NCBI RefSeq assembly: GCF_027923465.1
Contig: NZ_BRLB01000013.1
Span: 1 to 64,000 of the forward strand
Length of the DNA stretch: 64,000 nt
Direction of reading: 5' to 3'
Source: Vallitalea longa
GTDB taxonomy: Bacteria > Bacillota > Clostridia > Lachnospirales > Vallitaleaceae
This document shows, in pieces, positions 56,225 to 64,000 of the stretch (the first letter of the stretch is position 1; every line of letters begins with the position of its first letter). The notes beneath the pieces are model-generated. The model was given only the letters and a program-made list of their open reading frames with translations. It did not search any database and was not told the DNA's origin. The position numbers were made by a program, and so were the translations under genes.

Positions 56225-58429
56225 ATGACCCAACCTTTAGATCCTAAAACAATTCCAAAATATGTTAATGAACTAGTTATTCCCCCTGTTTTTAAACCTA
56301 TCGTTGCTACAGATCCATCTAATGATAAAATTTTGAGCCATAACTACACCATATTTGAAACCACATTAAAACAACAAATTCTTCCAAAGTGTTTTCCTAA
56401 AACACTTGTATTCGGATATGAAGGCATTATTGAAGATGGTTCGTGTTTCAGTAGTACGCCAGGACCCACTTTTGAAGCTATTAGGGGTGTGCCTGTGAAT
56501 GTACAGTGGGTAAATAATCTTACTGAACCTCATTTTCTTCCAGTGGACCCGACGCTACACTGGGCAAATCCCAATAATATGCCCACACCAGAACCACCTT
56601 TTCTACCATTTCCACCAGGATATCCACTGGCACAAAGCCCTATCCCGGTAACAACTCACCTACACGGTGGAGAGGTTAGATCGGATTCAGATGGAGGTCC
56701 TGATTCGTGGTTTACAGCAGGAGAGCAGCAGACAGGTCCTGATTTCCTTAAATCTCGTTATACATACCCAAATAAACAACAACCTACTACTCTATGGTAT
56801 CATTCCCATGCACTGGGCATCACAAGACTTAATGTTGTTGCAGGACTTGCAGGATTCTACTTGTTAAGAGATCCTAATAATCCTATAGAACCATTACTAC
56901 CAAGTGGGCCATTTGAAGTGCCTATTGTTATTCAAGATCGTTCATTTAATAAGGATGGTTCATTATTATTCCCTAATGTCGGTGTTAATTATGAAGTTCA
57001 CCCTTATTGGGTTAATGATTTTCTTGGAAATACCATTATGGTGAATGGTAAGGTATGGCCGAATTTTGATGTTAAAAGAAGACAATATCGTTTTAGGGTC
57101 CTTAATGGATCCAACTCACGATTCTATAACCTGAAATTATCAAATGGTCAATCTTTTATTCAAATTGGTTCTGATGGTGGATTTTTACCTTTCCCTGTTA
57201 CATTAACAGAGGTTCTTATTGCACCAGCAGAGCGTGTGGATATTTTAGTTGATTTTTCAATGGTATGCCCTGGAACTAAAATTATTGTAACCAATGATGC
57301 TATTGCGCCTTTCCCAGGAGGTGATCCACCAGATCCAGATACGACTGGGCAAATCATGCAGTTTACTGTACTTAATACACCATCTGTACCAGCAATGCCT
57401 CTTCCACCAATATTAAATGAAATTCCTACGTTGGTTCCCGATGTTCCAAAAAAAATCTTAACTCTAAATGTTGTATTGAATGATAAAGGTCCTCTTGAAT
57501 TACTATTGGATGGACAAAAATGGGCTTCTCCTATTTCAGAACTACCAATAGTGGGCTCAACCGTGGAATGGGAAATCCCTAACTTGACACGAGCTACACA
57601 TCCTATCCACATACACCTTATTCAGTTCCAAATAGTTAATCGTCAACTCTTTGATTCTGATAAATATCTAGAAGATTGGTTAAGTATTAATGGGGAACCT
57701 CCACTTCAACATCCAACCATACCATTACCTGTTGAACCATATCTTATAGGTGGTATCATTGAGCCAGATTTGAATGAGCAGGGATGGAAGGATACTATAC
57801 GGATGAATCCAAATGAAATCACTAGGATTAGACTTCGTTTTACACCACAAGATATTCCATCAGAGGATTCTAAACCAGGTGTAAACCTATTTCCATTTGA
57901 TCCTACTTTTGGTCCTGGATATGTATGGCATTGTCATATTATAGATCATGAAGATAATGAAATGATGCGACCAATGAAAGTTGTATCATGTCCTATTATT
58001 GAAAGTAATCCACAAACTTGTTGTCAGGTTGTTGTCGAGGGGAATACTCAGTTGGTACCACCTGCATTAAATAACATGCCTATTTGTCAAAGTAAGACGG
58101 TCTTCGCAGAAATAGAAAAAGTTTGTCCTGAAAAAGTTGTTATTAGTGGTTTCCTTCGCAAAAAGCTCTGTTATACTGCAATATCTGATTGCGGTATGAA
58201 AGGAGAAAATATAATTACTGACGATCTTCCTTTCCAATGCATTATTGATAGAGAAGATGCTAATGAGAATGACTCTTTCATGGTCACAGGTTCAACTGTT
58301 TTATGTGAAGTATTTGCCAAAACTCAGAATTTTGGGACACATCCTGTAACGAATGACCAAGTAGCTTATAAGTTTGTTGAAAAAGATATAGTTAAGATAT
58401 GTATTAGAAAAAGTTGTTTGAATAAATAA
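56225..58429 (+). CDS. CotA-like multicopper oxidase with a SPOCS-like C-terminal domain
   Basis: A laccase/bilirubin-oxidase-type enzyme that oxidises phenols, bilirubin or metals with oxygen. All copper motifs are present: THLHGGE, WYHSHALG, HPIHIH and HCHIIDHEDNEM. Three cupredoxin domains fill residues 1 to about 595, without a signal peptide, as in spore-coat CotA. It is longer than CotA: the last 130 residues (CCQVVVEGNTQLVP, KVCPEKVVISGFLRK, CEVFAKTQNF) resemble the DUF3794/SPOCS domain of spore-coat proteins. A GGAGG site precedes the ATG. A laccase in a presumed anaerobe is unusual; spore-coat location is inferred. Confidence 0.88.
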   Translation: MTQPLDPKTIPKYVNELVIPPVFKPIVATDPSNDKILSHNYTIFETTLKQQILPKCFPKTLVFGYEGIIEDGSCFSSTPGPTFEAIRGVPVNVQWVNNLTEPHFLPVDPTLHWANPNNMPTPEPPFLPFPPGYPLAQSPIPVTTHLHGGEVRSDSDGGPDSWFTAGEQQTGPDFLKSRYTYPNKQQPTTLWYHSHALGITRLNVVAGLAGFYLLRDPNNPIEPLLPSGPFEVPIVIQDRSFNKDGSLLFPNVGVNYEVHPYWVNDFLGNTIMVNGKVWPNFDVKRRQYRFRVLNGSNSRFYNLKLSNGQSFIQIGSDGGFLPFPVTLTEVLIAPAERVDILVDFSMVCPGTKIIVTNDAIAPFPGGDPPDPDTTGQIMQFTVLNTPSVPAMPLPPILNEIPTLVPDVPKKILTLNVVLNDKGPLELLLDGQKWASPISELPIVGSTVEWEIPNLTRATHPIHIHLIQFQIVNRQLFDSDKYLEDWLSINGEPPLQHPTIPLPVEPYLIGGIIEPDLNEQGWKDTIRMNPNEITRIRLRFTPQDIPSEDSKPGVNLFPFDPTFGPGYVWHCHIIDHEDNEMMRPMKVVSCPIIESNPQTCCQVVVEGNTQLVPPALNNMPICQSKTVFAEIEKVCPEKVVISGFLRKKLCYTAISDCGMKGENIITDDLPFQCIIDREDANENDSFMVTGSTVLCEVFAKTQNFGTHPVTNDQVAYKFVEKDIVKICIRKSCLNK

Positions 58430-58454
58430 TTTTTGTTAGATAAGTAAAGATGAT

Positions 58455-58486
58455 GGGACTGAGGGAAAATAAAAGTCCCTTTTTTT
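58455..58486 (+). terminator. Terminator of the multicopper oxidase gene
   Basis: GGGACT pairs with AGTCCC across 13 bases and is followed by seven T residues. Confidence 0.8.
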
Positions 58487-58496
58487 ATGCTATATA

Positions 58497-58816
58497 TACC
58501 AAATTTTTGATAGTAATTCAACATTGGAGAAATTGAGAGCTATTTACATAAATATAAGAATAGATGTAATACAATTATTGAATCTTTAGATGAAAATGAT
58601 AGAGAATTCATTCCAGAATATACAAGAAAACAACTATATGAGATATCTTGTGTTACTGATTGTTTGTATTTGGAAGGTTATAAAGATTACGTTAAACTAT
58701 TAGATAATTTAGGTGTAATTTAAATTATTAAAAACAAAAACATAACTAAATAATTTATAAGTTGACATTTTTCATACTTTGTGCTAGTGTGAAACTGTAA
58801 TTTTATATATTTAGGA
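58497..58816 (+). pseudogene. Decayed copy of the 95-residue gene plus csp leader
   Basis: Matches 54537-54950, but lacks about 100 bp between the TTGGAG ribosome site and GAAATTGAGAG. The rest of the frame (SLDENDREF, QLYEISCVTDCLYLEGYKD) is readable but has no start. Its end merges into the promoter and leader of the cold-shock gene (TTGACA at about 58767). Confidence 0.75.
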
Positions 58817-58827
58817 GGATTAAAAAA

Positions 58828-59028
58828 ATGAATCAAGGTACAGTAAAATGGTTTGATGCGAAAAAAGGTTTTGGTTTTATTTCAGTTGAAGATGGTGACG
58901 ATATATTTGTACATTTCTCAGCTATCAAAGACGAGGGTTTTAAAAGCTTAGAAGAGGGTGACACTGTTCAATTTGAAGTTGTTAATGGTGGAAAAGGACC
59001 TCAAGCAGCTAATGTAAGTAAATTATAA
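58828..59028 (+). CDS. Cold-shock protein (CspA family)
   Basis: A 66-residue single-strand nucleic-acid chaperone. The RNA-binding motifs are KGFGFI and [24 protein letters not shown] is the standard start. It melts RNA structure in the cytoplasm. AGGAGG lies 9 bases before the ATG, and a long AT-rich leader precedes it, as for many csp genes. A terminator follows. Its leader is duplicated at about 54890-54950. Confidence 0.95.
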   Translation: MNQGTVKWFDAKKGFGFISVEDGDDIFVHFSAIKDEGFKSLEEGDTVQFEVVNGGKGPQAANVSKL

Positions 59029-59090
59029 TTATATATATTATAGATTGACGTAAACTGGCTGTTAATAATTCGTAAAGGTGAAGGTTATCT

Positions 59091-59112
59091 TAGAAATAGG
59101 ATAACCTTTTTT
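59091..59112 (+). terminator. Terminator of the cold-shock gene
   Basis: AAGGTTATC pairs with GATAACCTT, then T residues. Confidence 0.85.
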
Positions 59113-59202
59113 ATAATTCAGGGAAAGTCTAAATATATTAAACAGATACTTAGGCTTTCAATTATTATTTAATGCATTTCTAGTAAAGATAAATATATAA
59201 AA

Positions 59203-59985
59203 TCATGAGCCTGTGGACTTATAGTGTTTAACCCCTATGTTCCATACTATTAGACAAGGTACAATAAATAAAATTCCAACTATAGGTGAAATCATATATA
59301 GTAGGTTGTTTGATGTATTTTTATCTAGTAAATACATAAGCGGGTAATAATTAACACATCCAAAAGGAATTATATATGTGAAGAAATTTTTAACCCACTT
59401 TTTATAAATCCCTAAAGGATATTGCCCCATTTCTCTTCCTCCATCTGTGAGTACGTTAGCAATTTCCAACCCTTGAATAGTCCAAAAGCATAAGGTAGCT
59501 GTAAGTATGAATATTCCTGAGAAAATAAAAATACCACTTATGATCATTAATAGGAATACAATTAGTTTTAAGGGACACCATCTAATAGAGACATTAAAAA
59601 GTGCCCATATCATAACTATGATACCTTGTAAGAGACGACCTATCCTGGTAAATTCAAATTTCGACCCTAACACTTGGATAATAGTTCCACGAGGTCTTAC
59701 AAGAATTCTATCAAAATTCCCCGTTCTTATAAGGGCAGAAAAGTTATCAAACCCTCTGACAAAACATTCACTTATAGAAAAAACTATGTGGATAATAGAA
59801 AAACACAGCATGACTTCATAGAAACTCCATCCACTTATATTATCAAATCTCTGGAACATAAAATATATTCCAGCAAATAAAGAAAAAGGAACAAAAAATT
59901 GACCTAAGCATAACAATATAAAAGAAGTCCTATATTGTAGCTGAGACTTCAATAATATTTTTAAGTATTTTAAGAATAGTTTCAT
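59203..59985 (-). CDS. ABC-2 exporter permease, DUF990-like
   Basis: A 260-residue membrane protein with about six helices (SFILLCLGQFFVPFSLFAG, LIVFLLMIISGIFIFSGIF, SPIVGILFIVPCLIVWNIG). The segment IRTGNFDRILVRP is typical of the ABC2_membrane_6 (DUF990) group. ATG 59985 behind GGAGGTTGCT is the start; a longer reading into the previous gene is not supported. It is third in an operon with another permease and an ATPase. Confidence 0.88.
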   Translation of the reverse strand: MKLFLKYLKILLKSQLQYRTSFILLCLGQFFVPFSLFAGIYFMFQRFDNISGWSFYEVMLCFSIIHIVFSISECFVRGFDNFSALIRTGNFDRILVRPRGTIIQVLGSKFEFTRIGRLLQGIIVMIWALFNVSIRWCPLKLIVFLLMIISGIFIFSGIFILTATLCFWTIQGLEIANVLTDGGREMGQYPLGIYKKWVKNFFTYIIPFGCVNYYPLMYLLDKNTSNNLLYMISPIVGILFIVPCLIVWNIGVKHYKSTGS

Positions 59986-59999
59986 AGCAACCTCCAATC

Positions 60000-60803
60000 T
60001 TAACCACCTTGTACAATCACTTTTTTTAATACTTTTTTCATGCAGAATCGTCCTAGTATCACAAGCACTCCTAACCATAGTATTTGAGTTAGTATACCAA
60101 CTATAGCTTCGTTCTGAGGAATATGACCTGAATAAATACGGAAAGGCATATCACATGTTACATGAAAAGGAAGTATATAAACAATACGCTTAATCCATTC
60201 AGGCATAAAAGGAATAGGAATAATTATTCCAGCAAGAAATTCTCCTAATACTCCAAATAAAAGCATTGAACCTGTCGGTGATAGAGTAACAAATACTGAA
60301 ATATATATGAACATTGTTATAGAAACAACAACCAAAAGCCCTAATATAAGTGAAACACAAAACAATATGAATGTTAGGATATCAGGCGGCAATGACATCT
60401 TATAAGGTTCCGGAAGAATAAAAGCAATAAACAATATAGGGAAACTCCTAAGTAGTGCACCCGATAATCTGCCAGCAAGAAGTTTAGAAAACCATAATCC
60501 ATATATTTTGATAGGTCGTACTAATTCATAAGCTATATTACCACTGGTAATCAGATCAAAGAGTTCAATATCTCTATACCAAAGCATTATGAAAACCAAA
60601 AAAGATTGTTCGAGCCAAATGTAGGTGACCGTTTGATTATAAGAAATAGGTTGACTGCTGGTATTGCTGTTGAAAAAAGCTTCAAATACCATTATGAAAA
60701 TGAATCCGAAGAAAAATTGAGTAGCTATACCTGCAATAGCCGCAATCCTATACTGCATACCATTTATCAAACGCAACTTGAAAACAGATAAATAACTTTT
60801 CAT
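60000..60803 (-). CDS. ABC-2 exporter permease
   Basis: A 267-residue membrane protein with about six helices, related to the other permease of the operon. GMQYRIAAIAGIATQFFFGF and LFDLITSGNIAYELVRP fit the same family. Its ATG overlaps the ATPase stop (ATGA), and the next permease starts 14 bp after its end. The two permeases likely form a heterodimer. Confidence 0.88.
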   Translation of the reverse strand: MKSYLSVFKLRLINGMQYRIAAIAGIATQFFFGFIFIMVFEAFFNSNTSSQPISYNQTVTYIWLEQSFLVFIMLWYRDIELFDLITSGNIAYELVRPIKIYGLWFSKLLAGRLSGALLRSFPILFIAFILPEPYKMSLPPDILTFILFCVSLILGLLVVVSITMFIYISVFVTLSPTGSMLLFGVLGEFLAGIIIPIPFMPEWIKRIVYILPFHVTCDMPFRIYSGHIPQNEAIVGILTQILWLGVLVILGRFCMKKVLKKVIVQGG

Positions 60804-61777
60804 ATGGCATACTCCTTATATAATTTTACGATTATTTCTTCTACTGGTTCTGATTCTACATTAACGTCAATAAGGTCAAATTTACTGGATAAAGACGATA
60901 TGACTTGTGATACAGATATTTTTTTCGTGTCAACAGACAGTATATTACGTTCTGTTGATGATGATAGCACAGATACACCTGTTATATTAATTGGTATGTG
61001 AGATTCGCCATGTTTGACTGTGACTGTTTTATTACCAGAGTATTTTTTCCTTAGTTCTTCCAGATTACCATCATATAATATGGTACCTTTTCCTATTAAT
61101 AGGATTCTATTGGCTAGAGCTTCTATGTCACTCATATCATGTGTGGTCAGAATAATGGTTACATCTTTTTCTTTATTTATCGTCTTGATGAATTTCCGTA
61201 CTGCAATCTTGGAAATGGCATCAAGACCTATGGTAGGTTCATCCAAAAAAAGTATTTTGGGAGAATGTAGTAGGGATGCAGCTATTTCACATCTCATTCG
61301 TTGTCCTAGACTAAGCTGTCTCACTGGGGAATTGACGAAATTATCGAGTTGCAGTATTTCCGTAAGCATATGTAGATTATCATCATATTCTTTTGGAGGT
61401 ATTTTATATATGTCTTTCAATAATTCAAAAGAATCTATAACCGGAACATCCCACCAAAGCTGAGAACGTTGCCCAAAAACTACACCGATGTTTTTGACAT
61501 GCGTGACTCTTTCTTGCCATGGGACATGACCCATAATATTACATGTACCGGAATCAGGAACCAATATACCACTCATAATCTTTATGGAAGTAGATTTCCC
61601 AGCTCCATTAGGCCCTATATAACCAACTATTTCACCTGAGTCTATAGTAAAAGAAATATCTTTGATTGCATTTACTGTAGTGTACTCTCTGTGGAAAAGT
61701 GATTTTATGGAAGCTTTCACTCCAGCTGAACGTTTGGCGACTTTGAATGATTTACAAATATCATTTACTTCAATCAT
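60800..61777 (-). CDS. ABC exporter ATP-binding protein
   Basis: A 325-residue ATPase. Walker A GPNGAGKST, signature LSLGQRMR, Walker B ILFLDEPTIGLDA and the H-loop TTHD are visible, and a C-terminal extension of about 90 residues follows. The LGQRMR signature is common to the group paired with DUF990-type permeases. The promoter side is at 61778-62051. A GGAGG ribosome site precedes the ATG. The exported substrate is unknown. Confidence 0.92.
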   Translation of the reverse strand: MIEVNDICKSFKVAKRSAGVKASIKSLFHREYTTVNAIKDISFTIDSGEIVGYIGPNGAGKSTSIKIMSGILVPDSGTCNIMGHVPWQERVTHVKNIGVVFGQRSQLWWDVPVIDSFELLKDIYKIPPKEYDDNLHMLTEILQLDNFVNSPVRQLSLGQRMRCEIAASLLHSPKILFLDEPTIGLDAISKIAVRKFIKTINKEKDVTIILTTHDMSDIEALANRILLIGKGTILYDGNLEELRKKYSGNKTVTVKHGESHIPINITGVSVLSSSTERNILSVDTKKISVSQVISSLSSKFDLIDVNVESEPVEEIIVKLYKEYAI

Positions 61778-62069
61778 TGTTGAACCTCCTCGCTAATATT
61801 TAATTTTTACAGGGAAAAATAGTATACTGCTACTACATAATTATGTCAAGTTATCTTTGGTTAAATAAATATTACTAAAACATTACAAAATTGAAACATA
61901 TAGCTATAATATATACTTTGTATATCTAGGATATAATTATTATTACAAAAAGGTATATTGATATAGCCTAAGTATATTAAGGAAAAGTTAGGAAAAAAGC
62001 TTGATATATACAGTTAGAAAGTATATATTATTAGTATTAAGGCAAAATTAAGTGAAAGGAATTAGTGAA

Positions 62070-62564
62070 ATGTTTCAGATTAGTGATATTTCCTATAGTA
62101 CTAAGAAAGATTTTTACGATGACGTTATCAGTTATGCAAAAGGACTTATGTACGAAGAAAAAGATAAAATTGCAAATTTAGCTAATATATCTGCATTATT
62201 ATACAATATAATGGAAAAAATAAATTGGGTAGGTTTTTATCTATATAAGAATAGTGAGTTGGTGCTTGGACCTTTTCAAGGGAAACCTGCTTGCATAAGA
62301 ATTAAGATGGGAACAGGAGTCTGTGGTACTGCAGCAAGTTCTAGAAAGATTCAAGTTGTATCTAATGTACATGAATACAAAGGACATATACCTTGTGATA
62401 GTGAAACTAACTCAGAAATAGTTATTCCTATTATTCTTAATGACACATTGTTAGGAGTACTTGATATAGATAGTCCTATGATTGATAGATTTGATTGTGA
62501 AGATAGTGAATACTTAAGTAAATTGATTAAGCTTATTACTGATCATTGTGATTGGAATGAATAA
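62070..62564 (+). CDS. Free methionine-(R)-sulfoxide reductase (GAF domain)
   Basis: Reduces free methionine R-sulfoxide in the cytosol. The single GAF domain of 164 residues holds the three family cysteines, in KPACIRI, GTGVCGTAA and HIPCDSETNSEIV. ATG 62070 has AAGGA 9 bases upstream and is preferred to the GTG at 62052. The ending LITDHCDW is usual. It points to oxidative-stress repair and is followed by a peptidase gene after 38 bp. Confidence 0.9.
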   Translation: MFQISDISYSTKKDFYDDVISYAKGLMYEEKDKIANLANISALLYNIMEKINWVGFYLYKNSELVLGPFQGKPACIRIKMGTGVCGTAASSRKIQVVSNVHEYKGHIPCDSETNSEIVIPIILNDTLLGVLDIDSPMIDRFDCEDSEYLSKLIKLITDHCDWNE

Positions 62565-62602
62565 TAAATTAAGTAAACATTACATTATAAGGAGATGTTA
62601 AA

Positions 62603-64000
62603 GTGGTTTTTGAACTAGAAAAGAATTACCATGGTTTCAAATTGATTGATGAACAAGATATTAAAGAAATCAATTCAGTCGGAAGATTATTTTATCATGA
62701 AAAAAGTGGCGCAAAACTCGTTTTTATTTCAAATGAAGATAACAATAAAGTATTTTCAGTGAATTTTAGGACTCCACCTGTAGATAATACAGGATTACCT
62801 CATATACTTGAACATTCGGTTTTATGTGGTTCTAGAAAATTTCCTTTGAAGGATCCCTTTGTAGAGTTGGTGAAAGGTTCACTTAACACATTTTTGAATG
62901 CAATGACTTTTTCCGATAAGACCATGTATCCAGTAGCAAGTCTTAATGATAAAGACTTTATTAATCTAATTGATGTATATATGGATGCAGTTTTTTATCC
63001 TAATATTTATGAAAGACCAGAAATATTAAGACAAGAAGGATGGCATTATGATTTAGCTAATCCAGAAGAAGATATCACTATTAAGGGTGTAGTCTATAAT
63101 GAAATGAAGGGAGCTTTTTCGTCTCCAGAACAAGTGTTGTTCAGAAAGATTCAGCAATCCCTAATGCCAGACACACCATATGCATACGAATCTGGAGGAG
63201 ATCCAGATTATATACCTAATCTAACTGAAGAAGGATTCTTGGATTTTCACAAAAAATATTATCATCCATCTAACAGTTATATTTATTTATATGGTGATAG
63301 CGATGTTGTTGAAATGTTACAATGGCTAGATGATAAATATTTAAGTGAGTTTGACTCAATAGAAATAGATTCTAAGATAAATAGACAGGAACCATTTGAT
63401 GAATTTGCAGAGAAAGTTGAATATTATCCTATATCTTCTAATGAAAGTGAAAAAGGTAAAACTTATCTAAGTTACAATGTGGTAGTTGGTAGTGCTACTA
63501 ATAAAATGGATTATAGATCTTTTGATATTCTTGAGCATGTTTTACTGGAAGCTCCTGGAGCACCTCTCAAAAAAGCTTTATTGGATGCAGGTATAGGTAA
63601 AGATGTATTTGGTTCATTTGACAACAGCTTATTACAGTCTAATTTCAGTATAATAGCTAAAAATTCAGACATGAGTAAGAAAGAAGAATTTGTTTCTGTT
63701 ATAAAAAACACATTACAAGAAATAGTTGATAAAGGACTTGACAAAAGATCAGTAGAAGCAGCCATCAACTATTTTGAATTTAAGATAAGAGAAGCGGATT
63801 ATGGACGATATCCAAAAGGTATCATATATGATATGATTTGTATGGATAGTTGGTTATATGATGAAGATCCTTTCATGCATTTGTCGTTTGATGAAACCTT
63901 CGAAAAATTAAAAGAAGGTTTGAAAACCGATTATTATGAAAAATTGATTGAAAACTGTTTAATTAATAATTCTCATGGTAGTGTGCTTATAGTAGAACCA
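62603..64000 (+). CDS. M16C-family zinc peptidase, 5' part
   Basis: The gene starts at GTG 62603 behind AAGGAGATG and continues past the window end (466 codons seen; family members are about 970). The inverted zinc motif HxxEH is seen as HILEHS, followed by NTFLNAMTFSDKTMYP and VVYNEMKGAFSSPEQ, which carries the downstream Glu ligand. This is the presequence-protease/insulinase-like M16C group, which degrades short peptides in the cytosol. It probably shares a transcript with the upstream sulfoxide reductase gene. Confidence 0.92.
   Translation, partial: MVFELEKNYHGFKLIDEQDIKEINSVGRLFYHEKSGAKLVFISNEDNNKVFSVNFRTPPVDNTGLPHILEHSVLCGSRKFPLKDPFVELVKGSLNTFLNAMTFSDKTMYPVASLNDKDFINLIDVYMDAVFYPNIYERPEILRQEGWHYDLANPEEDITIKGVVYNEMKGAFSSPEQVLFRKIQQSLMPDTPYAYESGGDPDYIPNLTEEGFLDFHKKYYHPSNSYIYLYGDSDVVEMLQWLDDKYLSEFDSIEIDSKINRQEPFDEFAEKVEYYPISSNESEKGKTYLSYNVVVGSATNKMDYRSFDILEHVLLEAPGAPLKKALLDAGIGKDVFGSFDNSLLQSNFSIIAKNSDMSKKEEFVSVIKNTLQEIVDKGLDKRSVEAAINYFEFKIREADYGRYPKGIIYDMICMDSWLYDEDPFMHLSFDETFEKLKEGLKTDYYEKLIENCLINNSHGSVLIVEP

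Overview
The window reads as a chromosome segment of a low-GC, spore-former-like anaerobic Firmicute of class Clostridia, probably the Lachnospirales/Vallitalea side. Evidence: strongly AT-rich DNA, GGAGG ribosome sites with frequent TTG/GTG starts, pyruvate formate-lyase under a ZTP riboswitch, a LacI-controlled maltose phosphorylase, and a laccase with a spore-coat-style tail. The organism call is inference; no rRNA or tRNA gene was found.

Core region 1 (1-15.5 kb): a small membrane protein; guaB; a complete phosphate module (PHO-box promoter, pstS, pstC, pstA with a PDZ-like insert, pstB, phoU, then a phoP/phoR-type two-component pair); a GH65 phosphorylase with a LacI operator and convergent lacI-type gene; and guaA.

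Island A (about 15.5-29.6 kb) starts at the 3' end of guaA. It is a decayed mobile and defence island: xre and integrase remnants, a mobilisation-type RHH protein, an adenine-methylase-like gene with three operator copies, hsdM and mrr-like pseudogenes, an IS6-like insertion with an exact 8-bp target duplication, an operon of zinc-ribbon (broken), TPR, Rsm22-like methyltransferase and DUF1848 proteins, and remnants of RNase H and probably of a CBASS nucleotidyltransferase. Several genes carry in-frame stops.

Accessory middle (29.8-37.7 kb): TetR plus hydrolase, a DUF6273 protein, a group II intron RT remnant, a membrane protein/TetR pair with a double palindromic operator, a nucleotidyltransferase-fold protein, an ABC exporter with YxeA, and a DUF4234 protein.

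Core region 2 (37.8-43.5 kb): an NCS2 purine permease behind a PurBox-like pair, then ZTP riboswitch, pflB and purH. The riboswitch ties formate supply to the formyl-transfer step of purine synthesis.

Island B (43.45-55.0 kb) lies between the true 3' end of purH and a second copy of that end 11.56 kb downstream. It holds a polymorphic-toxin gene with two internal 162-residue repeats, a probable immunity gene, a decayed toxin copy, and a tight four-gene operon: cytosine-5 methyltransferase, ParB-like DGNRR protein, SNF2 ATPase and DUF3883-type nuclease. This operon is the best candidate for an undescribed defence system. An IS66 remnant and small genes follow.

Right flank (55-64 kb): metallophosphoesterase, multicopper oxidase with a SPOCS-like C-terminus, cold-shock protein, a three-gene ABC-2 exporter, free-methionine-sulfoxide reductase, and the start of an M16C peptidase cut by the window end.
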